From Bufo bufo (lineage: Eukaryota; Chordata; Amphibia; Anura; Bufonidae), in contig NC_053392.1 in NCBI RefSeq assembly GCF_905171765.1, forward strand, positions 397,076,119 through 397,140,118: a DNA stretch of 64,000 bases. Direction: 5' to 3'. Below, piece after piece: positions 44,353-54,835 of this stretch. The position numbers were made by a program, and so were the translations under genes. Below the pieces are notes generated by a model, which did no database searches, was not told where the DNA came from, and saw only the letters and a list, made by a program, of their open reading frames with translations. The stretch's first letter is position 1, and every line of letters begins with the position of its first letter.

Positions 44353-44692
44353 CTAGGTCTTACTAATAGACTGTCAGATGGAACTGTTTCTAAATTGGCT
44401 ATTGTGTTGAGAAAATGCTGTGTGTCAGACAAAAAAGATTTTGTATCCTTAATTAAAGGAGTCAAAGTTTTTTCCAACACAATAGCCCAAAGTACACAAG
44501 ACCTTAATTGACCCCCCAGGGCGACCAATTGTGGCTTCTGTAGGTTCTATATTATCACCATTGGCTATTGTGTTGGAAAAAACTTTGACTCCTTTAATTA
44601 AGGATACAAAATCTTTTTTGTCTGACACACAGCATTTTCTCAACACAATAGCCAATTTAGAAACAGTTCCATCTGACAGTCTATTAGTAACT
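44353..44692. repeat. Local inverted duplication in the PLE
   Basis: 44353-44487 is the reverse complement of 44557-44692 (both contain GGCTATTGTGTTGRRAAAA and TTTTTTGTCTGACACACAGC). About 65 bp separate the arms. It marks where the inverted 5' fragment meets the sense copy. Confidence 0.88.
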
Positions 44693-46109
44693 ATAGACGT
44701 GGTAAGTCTCTATACCTCTATAGACCATGCCACTGGTGTTGAAGCAGTCAAATCATTATTAGGTAGGAGTCAGTATACTCAGGATGAACAGGAATTTCTG
44801 TTGGAACTATTGAAATTAGTATTATATGAAAACTACTTTATGTTTGAAGATGACTTTTACCTACAAAGGCGGGGGACCGCGATGGGGTCGAATGTGGCCC
44901 CGCCCTATGCAAATGCATATATGTCACAATTCGAGGAATTAAAAGTATATAACACCGTATGGTATTCAAATAATGTCCTTGTTTGGAAAAGATTTATTGA
45001 TGACATCTTTTGCATATGGGCGGGGCCACATGAGACCCTTTTAACCTTCCTTGACCATCTTAACCATGCATACAAGGGTTTAAAATTTACATTGGTTCAA
45101 GATAGTGAAAGAGTTAGTTTTATAGATACCATGGTGATAAAGGATCAATATGGCAGGTTATCTACAGATCTATTTAGGAAGGATACGGATAGGAACAGCA
45201 TTCTTCATTTCACAAGCTCTCATCCACCAGCATTGAAAAGAGCAATCCCTAAATCTCAGTATCAACGAGTCCGGCGCATTGTATCTGACCCTGACATGCA
45301 ATCTGTCAGGATGAATGAAATGACTCAGCGATTTGAACAAAGGGGTTATCCCCGTTCTATCCTGAGTCAAACACAAACAACACTTATGGAATCTGGTAAA
45401 TCATCTAGAGATACATCTTCTAGGGTAGCATTGGTACATAAATTTCATCCCTATAACCAGAAATTAGATAATATTATCCGGAAACATTGGCCTCTGTTAC
45501 AGAAGGCTTACCCTATTATTGAGGAGTTTAAAAATCCACCTCTGATATGCAATAAGAGAAATTCTAGTTATAGGGATAAATTGGTACATTCAGACATTGG
45601 AAGTACTAAGAAGACCCTGAAACAATCTGTATTAGCGACGCAACGCAAGGGCACGTTCCCATGTTTGCACTGTTCCCAATGTTCCCATATAATCAGAGGT
45701 TCTACATTTTTTCATCCCCATAGTGGACGCCCCTTCTCTATTGAAGGTTTTTTCACATGTGAATCTACTAATGTGATATACTTAATAAAGTGCCCGTGTG
45801 GCCTATTATATATTGGGGAGACTACACAAACGATGAGGGATCGCATTGGGAAACATTAATCGACCATTCGTACAAAAAATATATTGTTACCTATTCCATC
45901 TCATTTTGAACAGTGCAAACATGGGATTGCTCAGTTGAGATTTCAAGTTTTGGAACAAGTCAAAAGACCTAGGAGAGGAGATGATCTGAAGAAGCTGTTA
46001 CTGCGCAGAGAGGCGTATTGGATCCACACGTTGGATACTTTACATCCCAGAGGCCTTAATAGGGACTATGAGATTATGCATGAGGGGCCTTATATACCTG
46101 GCAATGTAT

Positions 46110-46111
<2 letters not shown>
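44531..46111 (+). pseudogene. PLE reverse transcriptase with GIY-YIG endonuclease, N-terminus missing
   Basis: The single PLE protein copies its RNA at a nick made by its nuclease. Motif A is TIDVVSLYTSID (D56), then RGTAMGSNVAPPYANAY, and KRFIDDIFCIW gives the catalytic DD (157-158). A cysteine cluster (FPCLHCSQCSH) leads into the GIY-YIG domain, YLIKCPCGLLYIGETTQTMRDR. The frame has TAA at 45857-45859 and then continues open through RREAYWIHTLDTLHPRGLN to a stop at 46109-46111. The start codon used here is arbitrary; the true N-terminus is lost in the rearrangement. Confidence 0.9.

Positions 46112-46163
<52 letters not shown>
46110..46163. repeat. TA microsatellite in PLE 3' part
   Basis: Perfect (AT)n run of about 50 bp. 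Confidence 0.92.
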
Positions 46164-46166
<3 letters not shown>

Positions 46167-46380
46167 GTGGATATGATTTAGTATCATTTTTTTGCATACA
46201 TGTGATTGTGAAGTATAATCTGAGACACAGACCCATTTTTTGTGATTTACTAATGGGCGTTTTTTCTTTGCTAATTATACACCCCTCCCATCACCTGTGT
46301 AGGTAATGGGAGTGGGAGATGTTGTCATGAGGGGAGGAGTATATCCCTCTATATAAACCAGGTCATTTTGTATACCTGTA

Positions 46381-46418
46381 TCTGCTGATGAAGGCATGCT
46401 AGCCGCAACGCGTCCAGG
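46381..46418 (+). ncRNA. Hammerhead ribozyme motif (PLE, sense), core base changed
   Basis: Core CTGATGA at 46385-46391, stem I TCTG with CAGG, stem II GGC with GCC, stem III ACGCGT, then C at 46414. The second core box is GCAA instead of GAAA, which should reduce or abolish cleavage. Confidence 0.62.
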
Positions 46419-46506
46419 ATTGTGGACATTTCTAATTTGATGAAATAAATATCCTATTGATTGAAGACACGACTGCTGGGATTTTCCTTGAATTAGGTCT
46501 CATGAC

Positions 46507-47046
46507 GGCAGCTATCCCAGGAGTAGAGTGGGCGCAATTCCATTCCAGACCTCTCCAGCTACAAATTCTGGAAGTCTGGGACAAAGATCCCTTATCCCTA
46601 GACTCGATTATCCATCTATCCCCTCATACCCTCTCCTCCCTAGATTGGTGGACCAAGCTGTCAAATCTTCAGGGAGGTGTCCCGTGGCAGAGACAGGAGG
46701 TCTTATTTCTCACCACGGATGCAAGCCCCTTCAGGTGGGAGGCTCAGATACAGTCTCTTCTGCTACAGGGTCAGTGGGATCGAAAGAGTCAGGATCAATT
46801 TCAGAGAATTGAAAGCTATATTGATGGCCCTGAAGGGGAGTCTTCAGTTAAAAGGGGCAGAAATGTTCAGATTTATTCAGACAACATGACAGCTGTGGCA
46901 TACATCAACAGGCAGGGAGGTACCAGATCGCCGAGTCTTATGTCCCTCAGTCAGGAAATATTTCTGTTGGCAGAAGATTCTCTCTTATCAATTTTTGCAG
47001 TTCACTTGAGAGGAAAGGAGAATGTGACAGCAGACTTCCTAAGCTG
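46507..47046 (+). pseudogene. DIRS reverse transcriptase end and RNase H
   Basis: After the PLE insertion the DIRS frame resumes with GLMTAAIPGVEWAQFHSRPLQ. RNase H motifs are TTDAS (first D), an ELKAI block in a neighbouring frame (E), IYSDNMTAVAYINRQGG (D) and the final ADFLS. A one- or two-base shift separates the middle block from the rest. It degrades RNA in RNA-DNA hybrids during replication when intact. Confidence 0.85.
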
Positions 47047-47400
47047 ACATCTAATCCAACAGGGAGAATGGTCTCTAGACCAGCAGATATTCGACAAGAT
47101 AACTGCGTTTTGGGGCCGCCCTGTCATCGATCTGTTTGCCACAAGGGAAAACAGAAGGGTAAAGAGGTTCTTCTCTCTTTTTCCAGAGGAGCGTCCGTCT
47201 GCTGTGGATGCCTTAGCCCAGTCTTGGAGAGAGGGACTTCTTTACGCCTTTCCCCCGTTAAAGCTACTGCCAAGGGTATTGAGAAAGATAAGGGAAGAGA
47301 ATGCCTTGGTGATTACAATAGCTCCCTTTTGGCCAAGGAGTGTTTGGTTCTCTTGGCTACCAAAATGTCAATAGCCTCCCCGTGGGTCCTACCAGTCTTC
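47047..47400 (+). pseudogene. DIRS pol C-terminal linker region
   Basis: After TGA at 47044-47046 (in place of an arginine codon CGA in LSRH, a CpG-type change) the frame runs open: HLIQQGEWSLDQQIFDKI, RPVIDLFATRENRRV, ITIAPFWPRSVWFSWL, a block that typically follows RNase H in DIRS pol. It stops near 47370. Confidence 0.78.
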
Positions 47401-48493
47401 CCGGGACTTCTAGCTCAGGGGCCCCTCCTTCATCCAGAAGTGGAGAACCTGCATTTGACTGCTTGGATGTTGAAAGGCAGATTTCAGAAGAATTAGTTAA
47501 TACCCTTTTAGCCAGCCGTAAAACTGTCACGTCAAAGATCTACTTAAAAGTTTGGAAAGCCTTTTGTGCCTTTGCAAACAGGCCGGTCAATGTATTTGAA
47601 ACCCCTGACTTACCTTTTTATTTTAGATTTTCTACAGGAAGGGTGGAGAAAAAAGCTTAGACTCAGTACTCTAAAGGTGCAGGTCTCTGCCTTGAGTGCT
47701 TTATTCGAGTTCAGGCTAGCCGACCATCCTTGGATAAAAAGGTTTATTACAGCAGTCTCTAAATTAGCCCTAGTGCAGAAAAATAAAATTCCTCCTTGGG
47801 ATCTAAATCTTGTCCTGTCTGCCCAGTGCCCTTACGTCAGATCCCTTCGAGCCCATTGAACAGATCTCCATAAAAGTCCTAACATTGAAGTTGGCCTTTT
47901 TATTAGCTATTACATCGGCCAGGAGAGTTAGTGAGATCTCTGCCTTCTCTATGGAAAGACCATATTAGAATATTTTGGACGATAGAGTAATTATTTCACC
48001 GGACCCTTCCTTCCTTCCAAAAGTGTCCTCTTCCTTCCATCGCTCTCAGGAAATCATCCTACCTTCTTTTTGCGCCTCTCCAAAAAATAGAAAAGAATCT
48101 GAATTTCACTGTTTAGATGTGAGGAGGTGTCTTTTACAGTACTTAGAAGTCACCCAAGCTTGGAAAGCTTCCTCAAAGCTCCTTATTTCCTTTCAGGGCA
48201 GGACGAAGGGGTTGGCTGCTTCCTCACAAACTATAGCTAGATGGATAAGGCAGGCTATCCTTTTAGCCTATTCCTCTAAGGGGGCTCCCTCGCCCTCAGA
48301 ATTTGGGGCCCACTCTACCAGAGCTGTCTCTACCTCCTGGGCAGAGAGAGCCTCTGCCTCCATTGACCAAATATGTAGGGGAGCTACCTGGAGTTCCCCT
48401 CACACTTTTTTCAGGCATTACAAACTTCAGTTACCCTCTCAGGAGGGCCTGGTATTTGGACGGAAAGTCCTTCAGGCAGTTGTCCCTCCCTAA
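47400..48493 (+). pseudogene. DIRS tyrosine recombinase, several frame breaks
   Basis: The recombinase inserts the circular copy through a covalent tyrosine-DNA bond. The N-terminal part spans 47430-47860 in two frames (YLKVWKAFCAFANRP, then STLKVQVSALSALFEF). The catalytic arginine block SARRVSEIS is at about 47915-47940, in a third frame that stops at TAG near 47967. The last frame (47975-48493) has HSTR (H at residue 113) and FFRHYKL with the nucleophile Y149. All key residues can be found, but no single frame joins them. Confidence 0.88.
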
Positions 48494-48520
48494 AATCTTA
48501 TCTCGCTGATAAATCCAAGA

Positions 48521-48597
48521 GTGCTGTCATAGGCGAGGGGGGAAATATGGGATTACACTTACCGGTAATCTTTTTTCCTTGAGCCTATGACAGCACC
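48521..48597 (+). repeat. DIRS internal complementary region
   Basis: GTGCTGTCATAGGCGAGGGG is complementary to the left outer edge (41758-41780), and TAATCTTTTTTCCTTGAGCC is complementary to the right outer edge (48835-48894). The two halves meet in TATGGGATTACACTTACCGG, showing how the two ends join in the circular intermediate. Confidence 0.92.
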
Positions 48598-48641
48598 CGC
48601 TTACTTCCCCCCCCCCCCCCCAAAAAAAAAAAAATGAAAAA

Positions 48642-48643
48642 AA

Positions 48644-48709
<66 letters not shown>
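48642..48709. repeat. GT/TA microsatellite
   Basis: (GT)n followed by (AT)n, next to a C-run and an A-run at 48607-48633, between the internal complementary region and the right inverted repeat. Confidence 0.92.
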
Positions 48710-48711
<2 letters not shown>

Positions 48712-48756
48712 CTAGTAGTGCTATAAGATGTTTGTTTCCTTAGTTCTTGAAATAGT

Positions 48757-48857
48757 ACTGGCATGAAGGGGGTCGGTACCTCCTTTTCAAGTGGTTGTGT
48801 TTCCTGTTTCCTGTCCTGAGGAGGGGGCGGACACTATCCAAGGGTGCTGTCATAGGC
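48757..48857 (+). repeat. DIRS right inverted terminal repeat
   Basis: ACTGGCATGAAGGGGGTCGG through GGGTGCTGTCATAGGC, complementary to 41769-41869. Confidence 0.9.
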
Positions 48858-49197
48858 TCAAGGAAAAAAGATTACCGGTAAGTGTAATCCCATATTTTTT
48901 TCCCACTCTGGGACTTCAACTTTTAGGGGTCTGATTCCCTTTGCAATGCATAAATGCATTGGCTGTAAGTGTATTACTCACTGTAATACACTTACAGCCT
49001 GCTTCCTGTGAGGTCCAGGGGGCTGGATCTCACAGGCTCACACAGAAGGCAGCCACGATAGCTAAGGAAGCATTGGGCTCCCTTCCCTGCCATCTGGGCC
49101 CCGTCACAGGAGCGAGGGGACCCGATGATCACCCCATCACCCGGCAGGATACCGCACGTGCAGCGGTCAGTGGTGACCGCGGCAGTGCAAGGGTTAA

Positions 49198-49832
49198 TGC
49201 TCCGGCATCTGTGTTTTCACCGATCTGACACCCATAATGTGGTGGTGCACCATCTTGCTGGAAAAACTCAGGGAACGTGCCAGCTAGATGAACAGTTTCC
49301 TGGAAAGTGGATTGGTCATCGTGGGCCAGTTGAATGACCCCCTTAGACTTTTATCTTTGGGGTCATTTGAAGGCAATTGTCTATGCTGTGAAGATACGAG
49401 ATGTGCAGCACCTGAAACTACGGATACTGGAAGCCTGTGCTAGCATTTCTCCTGCGGTGTTGCTATCAGTGTGTGAAGAGTGGGAGAAGAGGGTTGCATT
49501 GACAATCCAACACAATGGGCAGCAGATTGAACACATTTTAGAAGTGGTCAGAAACTTGTAAATAACTCATGAAAAAATAAAGTTACGTTAAAACCAAGCA
49601 CACCATTGTTTTTCTTGTGAAATTCCCAATAAGTTTGATGTCACATGACCCTCTTCCTATTGAAAAAACAAAAGTTGGATTCAAAATGGCCGACTTCAAA
49701 ATGTCCGCCACAGTCACCACCTATCTTGAAAAGTTTCCCCCCTCACATATACTAATGTGCCACAAACAGGAAGTTAATATCACCAACCATTCCCATTTTA
49801 TTAAGGTGTATCCATATAAATGGCCCACCCTG
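49198..49832 (+). pseudogene. mariner-type transposase 3' part and right terminus
   Basis: Mariner/Tc transposases cut and paste DNA at TA sites. The final catalytic region is recognisable: GKWIGHRGPVE, then (after a stop and small deletion at 49330) PLDFYLWGHLKAIVYAVKIRD, LRILEACASISPAVL and a tail to a stop at 49559-49561. The right end reads TATAAATGGCCCACCCTG followed by TA (49833-49834). The 5' part of the gene and the left end are absent. Confidence 0.8.
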
Positions 49833-49834
49833 TA

Positions 49835-50292
49835 GTATACTATGGCAAGAAGTGGGGTGGGGGCCCTATATAATGGCACAATATGGGGGGCGGGCACTAT
49901 GGAGAAGAGGGGAAGCACTATGGGGCCCTATATACTGGCACAATATGGGGGGGCACTATGAAGAGGGGAAGCACTATGGGGGCCCTATATACTGCCACAA
50001 TATGGGGGGCACTATGGAGAAGAGGGGAAGCACTATGGTGGCCCTATATACTGGCACAACATGGGGGGGCACTATGGAGAAGAGGGGAAGCACTATGTGG
50101 GCCCTATATACTGGCACACTATGGGGGCATCTACTGGGTGCCCTATGTACTGGCATGCATTATTGGGGGGCTCTATGGAGAAGTGGGGGGAGCACTATGC
50201 GGGCATCTACTGGGGGCTTTATGACGTGGCTCCGCCTGGCTCCTAACTTTTTTAGCTGGCTCCTAGATTCCAAGAAAATTTGTCAAGCCCTG
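49835..50292. mobile_element. Right end of a hAT element with tandem interior
   Basis: It ends GCTCCTAGATTCCAAGAAAA then TTTGTCAAGCCCTG, the inverse of the left end of the element at 2291. 49853-50215 is a tandem array of about 60-bp units with GGCCCTATATACTGGCACAA and GAAGAGGGGAAGCACTAT. No left end is present. Confidence 0.75.
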
Positions 50293-50341
50293 GGTTAATG
50301 GTTGATAAACATAGACTACAGAGTTAAGCTATTGGCACTTA

Positions 50342-51088
50342 GGCCTCTTTCACACTTGCGTTGTTGGGATCCGGCATGCACTTCCGTTGCCGGAGGTGCC
50401 TGCCGGATCCGTAACAACGCAAGTGTACTGAAAGCATTTGAAGACGGAACCGTCTTCCAAATGCTTTCAGTGTTACTATGGCACCCAGGACGCTATTAAA
50501 GTCCTGGTTGCCATAGTAGGAGCGGGGAGCGGGGGAGCGGTATACTTACAGTCCGTGCGGCTCCCGGGGCGCTCCAGAATGACGTCAGAGCGCCCCATGC
50601 GCATGGATGACGTGATCCATGTGATCACGTGATCCATGCGCTTGGGGCGCCCTGACGTCACTCTGGAGCGCCCGGGGAGCCGCACGGACGGTAAGTATGC
50701 CGCTCCCCGCTACACTTACCATGGCTGTCAGGACTTTAGCGTCCCGGCAGCCATGGTAACCACTCTGAAAAGCTCCGGCAATGCGCCGAAACGACGTTTA
50801 GCTTAAGGCCGGATCCGGATCAATGCCTTTCAATGGGCATTAATCCCGGATCCGGCCTTGCGGCAAGTCTTCAGGATTTTTGGCCGGAGCAAAAAGCGCA
50901 GCATGCTGCGGTATTTTCTCCGGCCAAAAAACGTTCCGTACCGGAACTGAAGACATCCTGATGCATCCTGAACGGATTTCTCTCCATTCAGAATGCATTA
51001 GGATAATCCTGATCAGGATTCTTCCGGCATAGAGTTCCGTCGTCGGGGCTCTATGCCGGAAGACAATAACGCAGGTGTGAAAGAGCCC
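50342..51088. mobile_element. TWA-flanked MITE, 747 bp, long foldback
   Basis: The ends GGCCTCTTTCACACTTGCG and GCAGGTGTGAAAGAGCCC are inverted, with TTA at 50339-50341 and 51089-51091. Inside are CGTGATCCATGTGATCACG, GGCGCTCC/GGAGCGCC and GGATCCGGC boxes in both orientations. Confidence 0.83.
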
Positions 51089-51091
51089 TTA

Positions 51092-51730
51092 GTGGCATTT
51101 GTTAACTCTAACAAGTTTTGTTTACTTCCAAGTGTAATTTTTCTTTTATCATATTAAAGGACCACTAAACCTTGAAAAAAACTAAAAAAACAAAAGCATA
51201 ATATGCTCGAGAAAGCTTTCTGTGCTGCAGAAAGCAGTTAAATAGATATCCTGCAGTCAGTAAAGTGTCTCCTTCCTCCCTTCATTTCTATCTTCGGCTC
51301 ACTTCTCATTGCCTGTCTAGGCATATTTGACATTCATCAGTGTTGGAAACTTAGATTACAAATCTTGTGGAATTGTAAACTTTCATCATATATTGTTACC
51401 TTTACATTGTGCAAGTAACTCAGCTTTCCCAGGAACCTGAGAGGCAAACTTGTCTAGCTATGACTGTATTTAGTAGAGAGAGGGGAAATAATCTTGGTAG
51501 ATTTAGTATTCTGCAGTCTATTATAGTTCCAAATGGTTATAACCCAGCTTTCCTAGTATCTTAAAAAACAAATCTGCCTAGCACTATTTTGGAGAAAGGG
51601 GGACTTGTCTTGATAGATTTTGTATTTTGTAGTCTGTTACAGTTCTATATGGTGGTAACTCAGCTTTCTCGGGATCTGCCTAGCTATGCCACTTTTAGGA
51701 AATAAGGAGAAGGATTTATTTAGGGAACCT
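51092..51730. repeat. Diverged tandem repeat (about 120-bp units), first part
   Basis: Starts after 'ttaaaggaccactaaaccttg' at about 51155 (a TTAAAGGRR-type end). Three diverged units share 'aactcagctttcccagga', 'ctgcctagctatg' and 'tagtctgttacagttc'. The same units resume at 55509, after the element at 51734-55505. Confidence 0.6.
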
Positions 51731-52609
51731 TTAGGCCTCTTTCACACGGGCGTTGCGGGAACATGCGCGATTTTTCCGCGCGAGTGCAAAACATTGTAAT
51801 GCGTTTTGCACTTGCGTGAGAAAAATCGCGCATGTTTGGTACCCAAACCCGAACTTCTTCACAGAAGTTCGGGCTTGGGATCGGTGTTCTGTAGATTGCT
51901 ATTATTTTCCCTTATAACCATGTTATAAGGGAAAATAATACATTCTGAATACAGAATGCATAGTAAAATAGCGCTGGAGGGGTTAAAAAATAAATAATAA
52001 TTTAACTCGCCTTAATCCACTTGTTCGCGCAGCCGGCATCTCTTCTGTCTTTAACTGTGAGCAATAGGACCTTTGATGACGTCACTGCGTTCATCACATG
52101 GTCAATCACATGATCCATCACCATGGTGCAGGGCTCCAGATGGCGACCAAAATGGTCGCCAATGTGACTTAGAATTTACAAATGGCGACAAGACTTTTTA
52201 GTCTTGTCGCCATTTGCGACTAGACCCGCCGCCGCAGCTCTGCTCAATACAGCGGCGGCACAGGAGATGATCGTTCTCAGCAGCGCAGGAGGAGTCTCTC
52301 CCTCCCCCCTGTGCTGCTGCCGCCGCCTCTACCAATAAGAAGAGACGGGAGGAGGAGGGGAGGGGCTGTGGCCACTGCGCCACCAATGAAGATAACTGAC
52401 CTGTTAATACAAATACAGGAGGCGGGTGCCGGAATCAAATAGCCGACACCCGACCTCTATGACAGGGAGCTGCGATCAGCTGCAGTTGAGTTAACCCTTC
52501 AGGTGCGGTACCTGAGGGGTTAATTGTAGCTGATCGCAGCCCCCTGTCACAAAGGTCGGGTGCCAGCTATTTGATACCGGCACCCGCCTCCTGTATTTGT
52601 GTAAGAAAC

Positions 52610-52745
52610 GTTGGTGGCACAGTGCGCCCCCCCCCCCCCCCAGTATAAGAAACGTTGGTGGCCCAGTGCCCCCCCCCCCCCTTCCCCAGTATAAGAAACG
52701 TTGGTGGCACAGTGCGCCCCCCCCCCCCAGTATAATAAATATTGG
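52610..52745. repeat. Short tandem repeat, CAGTATAAGAAACGTTGGTGG units
   Basis: Three to four units with long C-tracts between 52626 and 52728, an inverted relative of the array that follows. Confidence 0.85.
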
Positions 52746-53044
52746 TGGTTTAGTGGGAAGTGCCAATGAGGGTTAAAAATAATAAAAGAAAATTTACTCA
52801 CCTCCTCCAGTTGATCCGTAGCTGCCGGTCTCCTGTACTTCTTTCTCCATGACCTGTGGTGACGTCACTGAGCTCATCACATGGCCCATTACCATGGTGA
52901 TGGATCATGTGATGAGCACAGTGATGTCACCACAGGTGCTGAAGAAAGAAGTAAGTACAGGAGACCGGCAGCTACGGATCAACTGGAGGAGGTGAGTAAA
53001 TTATTTTTTTATTTTTTAACCCTTATTGGCACTTCCCACTGAGC

Positions 53045-53885
53045 CACCAATGTTTATTATATTGGGGGGGCACACTGCGCCACCAATGTTTATTATATTG
53101 GGGTGATGGGGGGGCACACTGCACCATCATTGTTTATTCTATGGGGGGGGCGCACTGCGCCACCAATGTTTATTATATTGAGGGGGGGGCGCACTGCGCC
53201 ACCAATGTTTATTATATTGGGGTGATGGGGGGGGCGCACTGCGCCACCAATGTTTATTATATGGGGGGGGCGCACTGCGCCACCAATGTTTATTATATTG
53301 GGGTGATGGGGGGGTGCACTGCGCCACCAATGTTTATTATACTGGAGTGTTGGGGGGGCACACTGCGCCACCAATGTTTATTATATGGGGGGGGCGCACT
53401 GCGCCACCAATGTTTATTATATTGGGGTGATGGGGGGGCGCACTGCGCCACCAATGTTTATTATATTCGGGTGATGGGGGGGCGCACTGCGCCACCAATG
53501 TTTATTATATGGGGGAGGCGCACTGCGCCACCAATGTTTATTATATGGGGGGGGGGCACACTGCGCCACCAATGTTTATTATATGGGGGGGGCGCACTGC
53601 GCCACCAATGTTTATTATATTGGGGTGATGGGGGGGCACACTGCGCCACCAATGTTTATTATATGGGGGGGGCGCACTGCGCCACCAATGTTTATTATAT
53701 TGGGGTGATGGGGGGGCGCACTGCGCCAGCAATGTTTATTATACTGGAGTGTTGGGGGGGCACTGCGCCACCAATGTTTATTATACTGGAGTGTTGGGGG
53801 GGCACACTGCGCCACCAATGTTTATTATATTGGGGTGTTGGGGGGGGGGGCGCACTGCGCCACCAATGTTTATTATATTGACCTT
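53045..53885. repeat. GCGCACTGCGCCACCAATGTTTATTATA array
   Basis: About twenty units of 36-46 bp, each CACTGCGCCACCAATGTTTA followed by TTATAT and a G-rich spacer, some with an extra TTGGGGTGATG. The unit itself contains a CGCACTGCG palindrome. All six frames stay open over long stretches, so the long predicted proteins here are artefacts. Confidence 0.93.
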
Positions 53886-54490
53886 CTACTTAGCAGTCTG
53901 TATTCAGAATGCTATTATTTCCCCTTATAACCATGTTATAAGGGAAAATAATAATCATCGGGTCTCCATCCCAATCATCTCCTAGCAACCGTGCGTGAAA
54001 ATCGCACCGCATCCGCACTTGCTTGCGATTTTCACGCAGCCCCATTAACTTCTATGGGGCCTGCGTTGCGTGAAAAACGCAGAATATAGAGCATGCTGCG
54101 ATTCTCACGCAACGCACAAGTGATGTGTGAAAATCACCGCTCATGTGCACAGCCCCATAGAAGTGAATGGGTCCGGATTTAGTGCGGGTGCATTCCGGTA
54201 TTCTGAATGCCGGATCCGGCACTAATACATTCCTATGGGGAAAAATGCTGGATCCGGCATTCAGGCAAGTCTTCAGTTTTTTTCGCCGGAGATAAAACCG
54301 TAGCATGCTGTGGTTTTATCTTTTGCCTGATCAGTCAAAATGACTGAACTGAAGACGTCCTGATGCATCCTGAACGGATTACTCTCCATTCAGAATGCAT
54401 GGGGATATGCCCGATCAGTTCTTTTCCGGTATAGAGCCCCTGTGACGGAACTCTATGCCGGAAAAGAAAAACGCTAGTGTGAAAGTACCC
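53886..54490. mobile_element. Two fused right halves of TWA MITEs
   Basis: 53890-54195 is the right half of the 17608-18138 subfamily (TTATAACCATG hairpin, GATTTTCACGC boxes). At about 54195 it switches to the right half of a GGATCCGGC-type MITE like 50342-51088, ending CGCTAGTGTGAAAGTACCC-type text (TAGTGTGAAAGTACCC at 54476). The left halves are absent. Confidence 0.65.
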
Positions 54491-54835
54491 TAAAATATTA
54501 AGTTTAAATCCCCCCTTTCCCAATTTTACATATAAAATATATAAACATTAAATAAACATATTACATAGCGCTGCGTCCGAAAAGTCCAAACTATTAAATT
54601 ATTAAAAAGTATCTCCTATGCGGTGAGCATTCGCCATTTTTTAGTCACCTTGTCACCCCAAAAAATAGCATAGGACTGTTCTATTATGGGCCGAACGTTT
54701 CATAAAATGCTAAATGCACGCGGTTTTTTTTGGTGTTTTTTTTTTTTTTTTTTTTTGCGCGGTATTGAGTATCGCAATACTTTTTTATGGTGACGAAAGC
54801 GAATCAAAATTTTGGTTTCAAAACAACCCTACGCC
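54491..54835. repeat. Right part of the 20257-22456 element family
   Basis: CCCAATTTTACATATAAAATATA, 'gcggtgagcattcgccat' and the end TTTGGTTTCAAAACAACCCTA parallel 21250-21470 and 22400-22456. Confidence 0.7.

Larger units (their letters stand above)
43736..46492 (+). mobile_element. Penelope-like element, rearranged, inside the DIRS element
   Basis: TTAGGTCTCATGAC at 43722-43735 and 46493-46506 is a 14-bp target duplication. The right end is a normal PLE 3' end. The left 0.7 kb (about 43798-44487) is an inverted copy of that 3' end plus an inverted piece of the reverse transcriptase start, so the element begins and ends with the same sequence in opposite orientation. Inverted, truncated 5' parts are characteristic of Penelope elements. 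Confidence 0.88.
41758..48894 (+). mobile_element. DIRS-type tyrosine-recombinase retrotransposon, complete ends
   Basis: It has inverted ends (41769-41869 and 48757-48857, sharing GGCATGAAGGGGGTCGGTAC) and an internal complementary region at 48521-48597. That region reproduces both outer edges joined head to tail, the hallmark of DIRS elements, which replicate through a circle and integrate with a tyrosine recombinase. Coding remnants run in order gag, reverse transcriptase, RNase H, recombinase on the plus strand. All are broken by frameshifts or stops, and a PLE interrupts the reverse transcriptase/RNase H region. Confidence 0.92.
40264..49193. mobile_element. TTAA-flanked repeat hosting a DIRS element
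   Basis: TTAA (40260-40263) is followed by CCCTTTCAGTACCGGGCC, and the right side reads CGCGGCAGTGCAAGGG then TTAA (49194-49197); the ends match as CCCTTKCASTRCCG. The body before the DIRS insertion (40264-41757) is a family also present at 63.26-64.0 kb, with phrases such as 'accccatatgtgg' and 'aaggagcgccatatgg'. Taking 49193 as the true right end is uncertain, because frog repeats of this sort have internal 'gggttaatgc' motifs. Confidence 0.5.

Noticed and set aside
53093..53881. 246-codon frame and several antisense frames in the CACCAATG array
   Set aside because: Same artefact of a stop-free tandem unit.
53045..53885. Regularly spaced repeats resembling a CRISPR array
   Set aside because: Spacers are variants of one G-rich sequence, not unique; unit lengths vary; vertebrate context; no cas genes.
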